From positions 62,001 to 126,000 of the forward strand of contig NZ_JAHLZZ010000002.1 of assembly GCF_018967845.1 (NCBI RefSeq): a DNA stretch of 64,000 nt, read 5' to 3'. How positions within the stretch are numbered: position 1 is the stretch's first letter; the number at the start of each line of letters is the position of its first letter. A program made the position numbers and the translations under genes. Shown here piece after piece: positions 9,028 to 16,747 of the stretch. The notes under the pieces are model-generated. The model saw only the letters and a list, made by a program, of their open reading frames with translations. It ran no database searches and had not been told where the DNA came from. Origin of the DNA: Hymenobacter siberiensis (GTDB taxonomy: Bacteria; Bacteroidota; Bacteroidia; Cytophagales; Hymenobacteraceae).

Positions 9028-10372
9028 CGTCAAAGGGTAAAATCCAGGCCTTGGGCCGCAGGTCGTCAGCCGCCTGCGCCAGGTCCACGGTGGGGTCAAT
9101 GAAGCTTTTGCCCAGGCGGCCGTTCAGGCTCACGTAGGCATCGGCGTATACTTTGGGGTTGGTCATGCCGCGCCGGGCGTAGTAGGCGCGCAGGTAGTGG
9201 GCAAACTGCACCAGCATGTCGGGCTGGGTGCTCATCATCTTTTCCTGCAGCACGCTCAGGTGCTCGTCGTTATTCACCAGCCGGGTCTGGCCGGTCTGAC
9301 CATCCACTACCTTGAACTGCACCTGGCCCATCTTCTCCATGAGCATCACCCGCCACGAAAAGCGGTAGCCTTCCTCCGTCCAGAACAGCTCGTGCGGGTA
9401 AAGCAGGTAGCGAAACGGCAGGAGCAGCTGCACCGCAAAAAACACGCCCAGCACCAGCAGCAACCCCTGCCGGGTGCGCGGGGCATACACCAGCGGCCGC
9501 TCGGCAGGGGCTGCCACGGGGCTCTGGCCCCACCAGCTGCGCAGCCGGGCCAGCACCTGCTCGTGGGCGCTGGCCGGGAAATACACCAGGGCGGCCACTA
9601 TCATCACGTAGGGAAACATGCCGATGGGAAACAGCACAGCCGTGAGCCCGTGGAACACTACCACCGTGGCGTAAGCCCATGGCCGGGTGGGGCGGTAGAG
9701 CAGGAAAAACACCACCGTCAAATCGTAAAACGCCCCAAACCAGCTGAACACGTAGGCCACCCAGGGGTAATTGAACAGGGGGCCGATGAGCCACAAGTCG
9801 TTTTTGGCCGGCAGCCAGATGCGCAGCGGCATGGCCTGCAGCAGCCAATCGGAGTTGAGCTTGGCCAGGCCGGCGTAGCAGTACACAATGCCCACGAGCA
9901 GACGCAGGGCATCCACCGTCCAGCGGGGCACCTGGTGGCGGTGGCGGGCCGGGTCGCGGTACGCATCCACCGAAAAATATCGGCCGGCCGGCAGCAGCAT
10001 GAGCAGAAAAGCCGCCAGACTAACGAAGTAGTAGTGGTTGAGGTAGGTGCTCTTGTCCATGAGCTCGATGTAGGTGAAGCTCAGAAACAAGCCCACGGCC
10101 GCCGTGCGGTACCACCAGCCCAGCGCCACCAGCAGCGCGCACAGCGCACACAGTCCAAACAGGCCGTAAGTAGCCGGCCCCAAGGGCTTTATCCACTCAA
10201 ACCCGTAGTAGGAAAAGAAAAGCCGGGGCTTTAGGTAAAGCTCCGCAATCCAGCCCCTGGCCCAGAAGCGCCCCACACTGGCCAGCACCAAAAGGCCAAA
10301 GGCCACGCGGAACGTAGCCAGTGGAGCAGCAGAGGTGTAGCCCTGAAAGTAGTGCCGCATCCCCGCCCGCAT
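9008..10372 (-). CDS. HTTM domain membrane protein (vitamin-K carboxylase-like fold)
   Basis: A 454-residue polytopic membrane protein with many hydrophobic helices and the N-terminal horizontally transferred transmembrane (HTTM) domain, recognisable from the LATFRVAFGLLVL start and the YIELMDKSTYLNHYYFVSL segment with its conserved Asn-His. The domain is homologous to vitamin-K-dependent gamma-carboxylase, but bacterial HTTM proteins mostly have unknown functions. The start ATG overlaps the imelysin stop (TAATG), which suggests translational coupling. Linkage to imelysin and a TonB receptor points to a role in the same uptake process, which is inference. Confidence 0.85.
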   Translation of the reverse strand: MRAGMRHYFQGYTSAAPLATFRVAFGLLVLASVGRFWARGWIAELYLKPRLFFSYYGFEWIKPLGPATYGLFGLCALCALLVALGWWYRTAAVGLFLSFTYIELMDKSTYLNHYYFVSLAAFLLMLLPAGRYFSVDAYRDPARHRHQVPRWTVDALRLLVGIVYCYAGLAKLNSDWLLQAMPLRIWLPAKNDLWLIGPLFNYPWVAYVFSWFGAFYDLTVVFFLLYRPTRPWAYATVVVFHGLTAVLFPIGMFPYVMIVAALVYFPASAHEQVLARLRSWWGQSPVAAPAERPLVYAPRTRQGLLLVLGVFFAVQLLLPFRYLLYPHELFWTEEGYRFSWRVMLMEKMGQVQFKVVDGQTGQTRLVNNDEHLSVLQEKMMSTQPDMLVQFAHYLRAYYARRGMTNPKVYADAYVSLNGRLGKSFIDPTVDLAQAADDLRPKAWILPFDDEISGL

Positions 10373-11484
10373 TAGTCGCCGTCGTTGTCGACGTAGGTCA
10401 CCGTGATGCCCAGCGCCGAGGTCATATCCACCTTAATCAGGCGCACGGCCTTTTGCATCTCGTTGTAGGAAGCCACGGCATCGACGTTGCGGGCCGTGAT
10501 GGTCGTGTGCAGGTCGGGGCCCAGGGAGCTGAGCTGCTGCGCCGACACACCAAACTGCGTGTTGATGATGCTGACCAGGCCCTGGCCCGTGCGGCTGTCC
10601 TTGGCGCCCAGCGCATCGAGGTAGCTTTTGAGTGAGGGCCGGCCCGTGCGGCCATTGAAAAACTGCTGCACCGTGGCGTGGGCCGTAGTGGCCAGCTGCA
10701 ACGGCAGGGCTCCCTTCAGGTAATACGCCTCAATTTTCTCGGGCCGGGGCGTGCCGCTCATGGTGCCGGCCGGAATGCCCACTTTGCCGGCGCGCAGGTA
10801 GCGCTCAAAGTAAAGCGAGTAGGCATTGATAACCCGCGAGAGCGAGGAGCTGGCATCGGTGCCGGCATTATTGATGAACGTGTCGCGGTAGGAGCCAGTC
10901 CACTGGCCGTACACCGTGCCAAAGGTCTGGTCCATCTTGGCCATCACATCGGTGAGGTAGCGGCGGTGGTTGGCTGAGGCCACGTACTGCTGCACAATGG
11001 CCGCGTCGCTGGTCGCCACGCCGTTCAGCAGGTAGTCCAGCGTGGGAAAACCCTGCTGGGCAATAGCGGTGGCCACCTCAAAGTCGTAGGTGCCAGTCGA
11101 AATATTGCGATTGATGCCGGTCACATCGGTCGGGTAGATGTTGAAGTGGTTGCGCAGACTCACCGATTCAGCGGGGCCGAACTCAAACAGCTCCACTTTC
11201 TGCCACTCCAGGTAGGCCGCCTGCCAGGCCTGGCGTGCATCCAGTAAGCTGGCCGTAGTAGGGGCCGCCGTGAAGGCTGTGGTTTTGGTTTTGAGGGCGC
11301 TCAGCTTGTCGTTGAAGCGCTGGTAGCCGGGCTTCACCAGGCTGTCGGCCCACTGCGTGAGCAGGGCCTTACGGTCCAGGGACGTGTCCGGGGCCGGCGT
11401 ATCGGAACCGGTGCTTTTCTGGCAGCTGAAGATACCCACCGTGGTGAGCAGCAGCAACAGGGCAAACAAAACAGTCTTTTTCAT
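10372..11484 (-). CDS. Imelysin family lipoprotein
   Basis: A 370-residue exported lipoprotein starting at ATG 11484 (MKKTVLFALLLLLTTVGIFS followed by the lipobox Cys). The body is helical and matches the imelysin/ICMP-like family: the LLDARQAWQAAYLEWQKVE helix, the FGPAES motif, and paired GFPTLDYLL and VDAVASYNEMQK segments. Imelysins occur in Bacteroidota iron-regulated loci and in pseudomonads as iron-responsive surface proteins; peptidase activity is doubtful for most. It follows DUF4856 by about 90 bases, with a strong hairpin in the gap, and precedes the HTTM gene with a one-base overlap. Confidence 0.88.
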   Translation of the reverse strand: MKKTVLFALLLLLTTVGIFSCQKSTGSDTPAPDTSLDRKALLTQWADSLVKPGYQRFNDKLSALKTKTTAFTAAPTTASLLDARQAWQAAYLEWQKVELFEFGPAESVSLRNHFNIYPTDVTGINRNISTGTYDFEVATAIAQQGFPTLDYLLNGVATSDAAIVQQYVASANHRRYLTDVMAKMDQTFGTVYGQWTGSYRDTFINNAGTDASSSLSRVINAYSLYFERYLRAGKVGIPAGTMSGTPRPEKIEAYYLKGALPLQLATTAHATVQQFFNGRTGRPSLKSYLDALGAKDSRTGQGLVSIINTQFGVSAQQLSSLGPDLHTTITARNVDAVASYNEMQKAVRLIKVDMTSALGITVTYVDNDGD

Positions 11485-11507
11485 CGGAATCAATTTTTGG
11501 TGGCAAA

Positions 11508-11549
11508 GGCCCACGCACCCCACCGCCACAGCGGCCCGGTGCGTGGGCC
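11508..11549 (-). promoter_or_regulatory. Intercistronic hairpin between DUF4856 and imelysin genes
   Basis: GGCCCACGCACC at 11508-11519 is perfectly complementary to GGTGCGTGGGCC at 11538-11549, giving a 12-base GC-rich stem with an 18-base loop. No T-run follows on the minus strand. It could attenuate or process the transcript so that the two lipoproteins are made in unequal amounts. Confidence 0.55.
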
Positions 11550-11577
11550 TGGGTCCGCGGCGGGCGCGGGCCAAAAG

Positions 11578-12729
11578 CTATTGAATGCTGAACTTGGACT
11601 TGATGGCATTGATGGCCACGTCGGCCTGGGCATTGGTCAGGCTCCAGGCGCCGTTGGTGCCGGAAGTGAGGCCCGCGAGCAAATTATCGGAAAAAGCCGC
11701 ATCGGCTCCGTACTTGGTGCCGAAGCGCAGCGAGTAGATAAAGCCCAGCCCTTCGCCCAGCGCGTGGGCTTTCACGTCCAGCGTGGAGGCCGATTTCCAG
11801 CTGCTCAGGTAGGACACCGCCGACAGGGCAATGGTCTTTTCCAGCTCCGTGCGGATAACATCAGCCTGGGTTTTCACGCCAGCCGCGTCGTTGTTAACAA
11901 TGGCCGCGCGGCCCTTCAAGAAGGCCAGGTACACGCCGGGCGAAGCCAGACCGTTTTTCTCGTTCAGGTAGCCGGCCAGAAACCGCTCGCGGGGCGTCAG
12001 GTTGATGTCCGTGGTCATGATGGCGTTGGCCGTGAGGTAGCCGTAGGCCAAATCCCAGTTATGCTCCAGCTCGGAGTAGGCTTTGCCGGCTACCACCTGG
12101 CGGTTATCGGCCTTCAGGGCATTGTCGGTAAGCAGCACGTTGTCAATCTGGTCGAGCAGCAGGGCCCCAATCAGAGCCTTCTGAATCACCTGGTTCACTT
12201 CAATACCTTGCTCGTCCACAAGGTAGCGGCCCAGCCGGCCGGCGCTGCCGGGCGTAGCCACGTTGTTCACCGACTGGCTGGTGGTGGCCAGCTTGGTCAG
12301 CTGCTGGTCGAGGTAGACGCGCACCGTTTCGGCGTTAGTGGCCGGGAACGAGGCCGCAGTGGTAGCGCGCAGCGACAGGCCCGAGCCGTTCAGGCCGGTG
12401 CCGGTGAAGTAGCTGCCGGTATTGTTGTAGTAGCCGCGCAGCTTGGCCGCATCCAGGGTAGCGGGTGTGGCCGGGGCCGCCGCGGCCACCAGGGCCATGT
12501 AGGCATTCAGCTCCGAGAACATGTCCAGGCGCTGGTTCGCGGTCGTCAAATCCACCGTGGACTGCCCGCCGGCATCTTTGAACGATTCCGTGTACTTCGA
12601 GGTGGCCGTCAGCGTACTGGCATCCAGCTTGGCGCGCAGGGCCGGGGCCGACTCGGTGTCATTCTTGTCGCAGGAAGTAAAACCAAAAGCCAGGGCAACC
12701 AGCGCGCCGGGAACGAACTTAAACGTCAT
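11578..12729 (-). CDS. DUF4856 domain lipoprotein
   Basis: A 383-residue protein, first gene of the putative iron-uptake operon. I chose ATG 12729 because it starts a lipoprotein signal (MTFKFVPGALVALAFGFTSC). The body contains features of DUF4856 (YFTGTGLNGSGLSLR, LEHNWDLAYGYLTANA, HALGEGLGFIYSLRFG), a family related in fold to imelysins and repeatedly found beside imelysin and TonB receptor genes in Bacteroidota. It is probably anchored in the outer membrane or periplasm as a partner of the receptor. Molecular function is not established. A predicted promoter and palindromic operator lie 40-82 bases upstream. Confidence 0.85.
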   Translation of the reverse strand: MTFKFVPGALVALAFGFTSCDKNDTESAPALRAKLDASTLTATSKYTESFKDAGGQSTVDLTTANQRLDMFSELNAYMALVAAAAPATPATLDAAKLRGYYNNTGSYFTGTGLNGSGLSLRATTAASFPATNAETVRVYLDQQLTKLATTSQSVNNVATPGSAGRLGRYLVDEQGIEVNQVIQKALIGALLLDQIDNVLLTDNALKADNRQVVAGKAYSELEHNWDLAYGYLTANAIMTTDINLTPRERFLAGYLNEKNGLASPGVYLAFLKGRAAIVNNDAAGVKTQADVIRTELEKTIALSAVSYLSSWKSASTLDVKAHALGEGLGFIYSLRFGTKYGADAAFSDNLLAGLTSGTNGAWSLTNAQADVAINAIKSKFSIQ

Positions 12730-12768
12730 AAGAAACAGGTTTAGCAGAAGGAGCAGTAAACGATGCCT

Positions 12769-12776
12769 CAAAGGTA
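12769..12776 (-). promoter_or_regulatory. Predicted -7 promoter element TACCTTTG
   Basis: On the minus strand TACCTTTG matches the Bacteroidota -7 consensus TAnnTTTG. A TTG lies 22 bases further upstream, inside the palindrome, and could be the -33 element. It is 40 bases from the DUF4856 start codon. Confidence 0.6.
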
Positions 12777-12811
12777 TTACCCTTATTTGGAATTATTCCA
12801 AATAAGGGTAA
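12777..12811. promoter_or_regulatory. 35-base palindromic operator, Fur-family-like
   Basis: The sequence is a perfect 17-base inverted repeat around a single central base: TTACCCTTATTTGGAAT, then T, then the reverse complement of the arm. The core TTTGGAAT-n-ATTCCAAA has the 7-1-7 style of Fur/PerR/Irr-type boxes. It occupies the space between the predicted -33 and -7 elements of the uptake operon, where a repressor would block RNA polymerase. Binding by Fur is inferred from shape and gene context only. Confidence 0.65.
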
Positions 12812-12952
12812 AGTTTTTTATAAAATGTCTAAATAGTATAATAGTATATATTATATATTTACCCTTCGATACCCAAACTATCCTCGTGAATGCTCCCGGC
12901 GGGCGCTTCGGCCTGCTGCCCGGCCTGCCGCCGCAAGCCACGCCGTAAGGCG

Positions 12953-13192
12953 ATTAGGGCCATTGCACCAAATGCGTTGCTATAGTTGAGCTAATATTCA
13001 CAACGCATTGATCAATAACATGCTTTGAACAAGGCAAGTTGTGAGGAGGCTGTTGTAACTATTTGAGCAGCCAGTAAAACATTTCACTGAATCCTGGCGC
13101 TGGAAAGGGCCTTCCGATTCAGCAATCGACACATGTTTTTTTTAAGCTCAACCTGAAAACGCTAACTACGCATTTGGTACAATGACCCTAAT
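12953..13192. mobile_element. MITE-like element without coding capacity
   Basis: A 240-base unit is bounded by imperfect inverted ends: ATTAGGGCCATTGCACCAAA at 12953 pairs with the reverse complement of the sequence ending ACAATGACCCTAAT at 13192. Only a few mismatches occur over the first 26-30 bases. The interior is AT-richer than its surroundings and holds no open frame, as expected for a transposase-less derivative. The parental IS family is not recognised. A coding-like scrap begins immediately at its right edge. Confidence 0.5.
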
Positions 13193-13193
13193 C

Positions 13194-13360
13194 TACAAGC
13201 CGTGCTGCGGGAAATTGAGGCTGCGCGGCACTGCGAGCAGCAGGTGGGGTGCGGCGTGGAATTCGTATCTGGGGAATTGAATTTTCGGCTCCGCACCTGG
13301 CTGCCGCCCGGCAGTGGCTGGCTGATAGCGGGCCTCTCTAGAACAGCGTGCCGGAGCTGA
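13194..13360 (+). pseudogene. Unidentified coding fragment beside MITE-like element
   Basis: A plus-strand frame opens at the right edge of the repeat element and reads as a plausible protein tail (LQAVLREIEAARHCEQQVGC, later LRTWLPPGSGWLIAGL) until TGA at 13358-13360. There is no start codon. It is probably a 3' gene remnant cut by the element. Family not recognised. Confidence 0.3.
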
Positions 13361-13457
13361 CGATGAGAAAAGCAGCCCAGCGCTTGAATCTCTTTTTTTA
13401 TTCTTATTTGCAGGTAGTTGAGCCTGCCCGGAGTTGTAGCCACTTTGTACCTGCGCC

Positions 13458-13857
13458 ATGAATATGCTGTCCCGCATTCACGATAAGGCCAGGCCCATTG
13501 GGCTATTTCTGCTGGTAATGCTCGTCATTTTGGGCAGTAGCATGGTAGAAAGGCGGCTGATGAATAAAGTCACCACCTCGCTTTCATCGCTGTACCAGGA
13601 CCGGCTCCTGCCCGCCACGGGCTTGTTCGAGCTCAATAACCTGCTCTACGCCAAGCAGCAGCTGTTGACAGCGTATGAGGCCGCGTCGGCGATGGAGCGC
13701 CGCCGGACACTCCAGCTGTTAGCCGGCTACAATCAGCAGCTGGCCGCCATCATCAAGCAGCACCAGGCCACCTATTTGGTAAGGCAGGAAAAGGTGGTGC
13801 TACGGGCATTCCAGGCGCGGCTGAACCGCTACAACGCCCTCGAAGCGCAGCTGCACG
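13458..13857 (+). pseudogene. Truncated chemoreceptor (four-helix-bundle MCP N-terminus)
   Basis: The frame from ATG 13458 encodes a transmembrane helix (LFLLVMLVILGSSMV) followed by a helical periplasmic region (ELNNLLYAKQQLLTAYEAAS, TLQLLAGYNQQLAAIIKQHQ) typical of the 4HB_MCP domain of methyl-accepting chemotaxis proteins. After about 133 residues it runs, near 13857, into the reverse strand of a TerC gene, so the second membrane helix, HAMP and signalling domains are absent. The open frame continues to 14489 only by chance reading of the antisense TerC strand. Confidence 0.7.
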
Positions 13858-14340
13858 GGCGGGGCCTTTTTGCGCAGGCGCATATTGAGCAGTTCGACCA
13901 GCAGCGAGAAGGCCATAGCGAAGTAGAGGTAGCCCTTTTCGATTTCCTGGTGGGCGGCCTCCATCACCAGCAGCAGGCCAATCATGATGAGGAAGGAGAG
14001 GGCCAGCATCTTGATGGTGGGATTCTTGTTCACGAAGTCGACCACCACGCCGCTGAAGGGCAGCATGAGACCCATGGCCCCTATCACGGCCAGTATCATC
14101 ACCAGCACGTTATCGACCATGCCCACGGCCGTGAGCACGAAATCGAAGCTGAACACGAGGTCGATGACGCCGATTTGCAGCACCACGCGCAGCAGTGTGG
14201 CCCGGCCCGTGGTACTGGCGCTGGCTTCTTCCTAGCCCTGCAGCCTGGTGTGGATTTCGGTGGTGCTCTTGTACATCAGAAACAGGCCGCCGCCCAGCAG
14301 AATCAGGTCGCGCCCGCTACCCAGGTTGCCGATTACCAAT
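13858..14340 (-). pseudogene. Truncated TerC-family membrane protein with nonsense codon
   Basis: The minus strand encodes the second half of a TerC-type integral membrane protein: SGRDLILLGGGLFLMYKSTT, then an in-frame TAG at 14232-14234. It continues with LQIGVIDLVFSFDFVLTAVG, where the acidic residue of the TerC membrane signature is visible, and several more helices to the usual C-terminal MRLRKKAPPVQL. The N-terminal third is missing upstream of 14340. TerC proteins are linked to tellurite resistance and manganese export. With a 5' truncation and an internal stop it is not functional. Confidence 0.75.
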
Positions 14341-14580
14341 ATGCCGCACTCTACCCGAAAAGCCTGGCAAGGCGCATGGAATCGATTCAGAAAGTGGGTC
14401 TGACTGGACGATGCCCATCGATTTCGCCCACGCCTGAACCAGAACCAGAAAAGCGCCTTAATCGCGCTGATAACCGTCTTTACCAGTAATTACGGGCGCA
14501 CGTTGCCTGCCACAACCACCGCCCACACCACCAAAACGCGGCCAAGCACCCGCCCGGTTTTGCATTCAAACATAACCGCG

Positions 14581-15822
14581 CTAGTGCCGCAAAATCAGCA
14601 CCTGCTGTCCTTCCCTGAAGTCAAGCACGAAACCCTGACTGAGGTATATGCGCTCAATGTGTTGTTCAAAAGTCGGGGCTCGGTTCGCATGCTTGGCAAA
14701 GGGCCCAGGCGTTTCATACATTTCCCGTACTTCCTCCAACTGATATATTGTTTCGGCCGGAGCCACAGCAACCGGTTTGACAACAGATTTGCGAACGGGC
14801 TTCACGGCAGGAGCTGGTAGCACCTCCTGACTACGACGGAATTCTTCCAGCAGTAGTTTGCCCGTAATGCACTTATAAGCGTAATCAGCGGGCTTACGAA
14901 TCTTGGCTTTACGTGGGCGTTGAAGCACTTCTATCACATAATCCAGGTAATCAACCGGGTACTGGCCCTCCACCAGATGCCGGCGAATGACCTCGCAGCC
15001 AGCTTCTGCAACCCCCATTGCCAGCAAGCTCATCGCCCAGAGCTCCATTGCAGTGGCAGGCTTGGCGACTGCAAACGGCAATTTGGTAGCAGATGGCTCC
15101 AATACCAACGGTCCCGCATTGAAGGTAAAGCGAATTTGCTTGACTGCCTTGCCTACTCGCAGCAGTTCCATTTCGAACCGCAAGTCCGTGTCAGCCAACT
15201 CTTCCTGCGCTTTGTCCAGAACCTTCGCTTTAAAGTTATTGAACCGGTCCGTGTACTCTTCAGACCGGATTCCCAGTCGAAAACGCAAGTCTTCTACCGT
15301 GAACGTGCGCGCACCAAACGTGCGGTATTCAGAAAGCAACCAGTAAATCTTAAACGAATGACTGCTATTCAAGCTCTTGAGCTCGGCAGTCAGGCTTTTT
15401 GTGAAGTTTCCACGTTGCGTGAGTTGCAGCAGGTAGGGGACAAAATCAGGGTTGACTTTGACAAAGAGCCCCCCACGCTGCCGCATGTAGCGCGCTTTGG
15501 TAATAAAGGAGATGTATTCGTAGTCCGGTTTGCTGACGCGCTCACCCTTCGGGCCCAGTAACTCCACATACAACGTGCGGTTCAGCAAGCGCTTAGCTAA
15601 GCTCTTAATCTGCGAGTAAGCACTTCCCCCCGTTTCATCGCCTACCAGCTCGGGAGCAGGGATGAAGTATTCCTTGAATTCCTCGTCGTCCGGATGAATA
15701 CGGGACAAAATCGCGGTAAAAGCCCGCCATTCGAGCGTATTTAACACGAACGAGCTATTAATCAACGCATTATGCTGGCGAACTTCCGGACGCGGAGCAA
15801 TGACGGTTAGCTGGTTATCCAC
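14581..15822 (-). CDS. Plasmid replication initiator, Rep_3/RepB superfamily
   Basis: A 413-residue protein when started at GTG 15822. The N-terminal winged-helix domain is typical of Rep_3 initiators (RQHNALINSSFVLNTLEWRA, SYSQIKSLAKRL-like region, NSSHSFKIYWLLSEYRTFGA, FTVEDLRFRLGI). Rep binds iterons, recruits host helicase and often represses its own gene. The frame stays open upstream through the whole iteron array to a TTG at 16086, but that extension translates only as repeated LPLSATRLP-like peptide from the iterons. I therefore prefer the GTG start, which gives a normal N-terminus; no ATG is available. The arrangement origin-iterons-rep is classical. No parA or other partition gene is in view. 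Confidence 0.85.
   Translation of the reverse strand: MDNQLTVIAPRPEVRQHNALINSSFVLNTLEWRAFTAILSRIHPDDEEFKEYFIPAPELVGDETGGSAYSQIKSLAKRLLNRTLYVELLGPKGERVSKPDYEYISFITKARYMRQRGGLFVKVNPDFVPYLLQLTQRGNFTKSLTAELKSLNSSHSFKIYWLLSEYRTFGARTFTVEDLRFRLGIRSEEYTDRFNNFKAKVLDKAQEELADTDLRFEMELLRVGKAVKQIRFTFNAGPLVLEPSATKLPFAVAKPATAMELWAMSLLAMGVAEAGCEVIRRHLVEGQYPVDYLDYVIEVLQRPRKAKIRKPADYAYKCITGKLLLEEFRRSQEVLPAPAVKPVRKSVVKPVAVAPAETIYQLEEVREMYETPGPFAKHANRAPTFEQHIERIYLSQGFVLDFREGQQVLILRH
15073..15094 (+). repeat. Solitary iteron inside the rep gene
   Basis: AACGGCAATTTGGTAGCAGA occurs here exactly as in the upstream array, but within the coding region for the C-terminal part of Rep (peptide SATKLPF). It is about 750 bases from the array. 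Confidence 0.7.
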
Positions 15823-15823
15823 A
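15815..15823 (+). promoter_or_regulatory. DnaA box (TTATCCACA)
   Basis: A perfect match to the consensus DnaA box TTATCCACA lies directly at the edge of the first iteron and overlaps the proposed GTG start of rep. Together with the iterons it marks an iteron-type replication origin that uses host DnaA. Confidence 0.7.
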
Positions 15824-16062
15824 AAACGGCAATTTGGTAGCAGATGAGGCTTCAAGTTACGCACTCCCCCAATAGCAGTCGGCAATTTGGTAGCAGATAA
15901 CGGCAGTTGGGTAGTTGGCAAACGGCAATTTGGTAGCAGATAACGGCAATCTGGTAGCAGATGACACCTACCCAAAACGGCAATCTGGTAGTCGGGAAAC
16001 GGCAATTTGGTAGCAGATAACGGCAATCTGGTAGCAGATAACGGCAATCTGGTAGCAGATGA
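15824..16062 (+). repeat. Iteron array of a plasmid origin (9 copies)
   Basis: Nine copies of a roughly 21-base unit, consensus AACGGCAATYTGGTAGCAGA, have their CGGC core at 15827, 15880 (GGC), 15901 (degenerate), 15923, 15944, 15978, 16000, 16021 and 16042. Most neighbours are 21-22 bases apart, two helical turns, all in the same orientation. The units alternate between TTTGG and TCTGG variants. This is the expected Rep binding array upstream of rep. An AT-rich stretch with a duplicated ATAAGACTT follows at about 16103-16125 and could be the unwinding region. Confidence 0.85.
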
Positions 16063-16480
16063 AGGGTGTAAAATATTATGATTCAATTAGTTGTGGAGCC
16101 TGTAAGACTTATAAGACTTATAAGTAAATAAAGACTAGCTAGGTGTTTTTTTGATTTATTAAAATCTGCGGTGAACTGCTTAGTGCAAGCCAGCGACGAG
16201 TTTGGCTTCGCACACCCCGGGGGGGGGGGCCAACTGCTGCTGAAGGCAGGCAGTGGTGCAGGGTAAGATATAGCGCAAGGGCAAAGCGGAAATGCCAGTT
16301 GGAACCAATGCGCCGGATTTTTGCAAGTTCGGGATGTCCCGATAACGGCCGCTTTAGCGGCCCACCCGCGCTGGCGGCTTCATACTGCGTAAAGCTGTAG
16401 CGTGAATATAACTTTCTGATTATAGACAATAAGCAGCTCGACACCTATAGCCCTTAATGACTTCTTGAGAAAGACCACCA
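16063..16480. other. AT-rich and noncoding stretch beyond the iterons
   Basis: The first 70 bases are AT-rich, with ATAAGACTT repeated in tandem, suitable as the melting region of the origin. The rest has no recognised gene and contains a run of about ten G at 16219-16228. Confidence 0.45.
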
Positions 16481-16747
16481 TCATTTGCGGCTGTATCCGT
16501 GTGAGTGCTTCCTGCTAGCAGTTACGCTGGCAACGGCGGGTTCGCCGTTCGTGGCGGCGTGGTCGCGCAGCTGCTCCAGCGTGAGCTGGCCCTGCTCGAA
16601 GGCCTGGCCGGCCCTACTGTCGAAGGAATCGTAGCGCTGCTGCCGAATCGGCTGGTAATCGGACTTTGGGCGCACGTTGTCGGCTGCGATGAGGGCGCGG
16701 GCAAACAGGTCCATGCCGACGACGTGGGCGTGGAACAGGTCCTGCAA
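16481..16747 (-). pseudogene. xylA: 3' fragment of xylose isomerase
   Basis: The last roughly 88 codons of a xylose isomerase are readable: GMDLFARALIAADNVRPKSD, then YQPIRQQRYDSFDSRAGQAF and the C-terminal LTLEQLRDHAATNGEP before the stop at 16481. These match the helical C-terminal arm of XylA. The catalytic barrel is missing because upstream of about 16747 the reading frame becomes unrelated. The arm alone has no catalytic residues, so this is a dead remnant. Confidence 0.75.

Noticed and set aside
13458..14489. A 343-residue plus-strand open frame
   Set aside because: Only the first 133 codons are a real gene piece; the rest is the antisense of TerC and unrelated sequence, so it is not annotated as one protein.
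15824..16062. Possible CRISPR array (regular 21-22-base repeats)
   Set aside because: Units are contiguous without unique spacers and lie beside a rep gene and DnaA box, so they are iterons.
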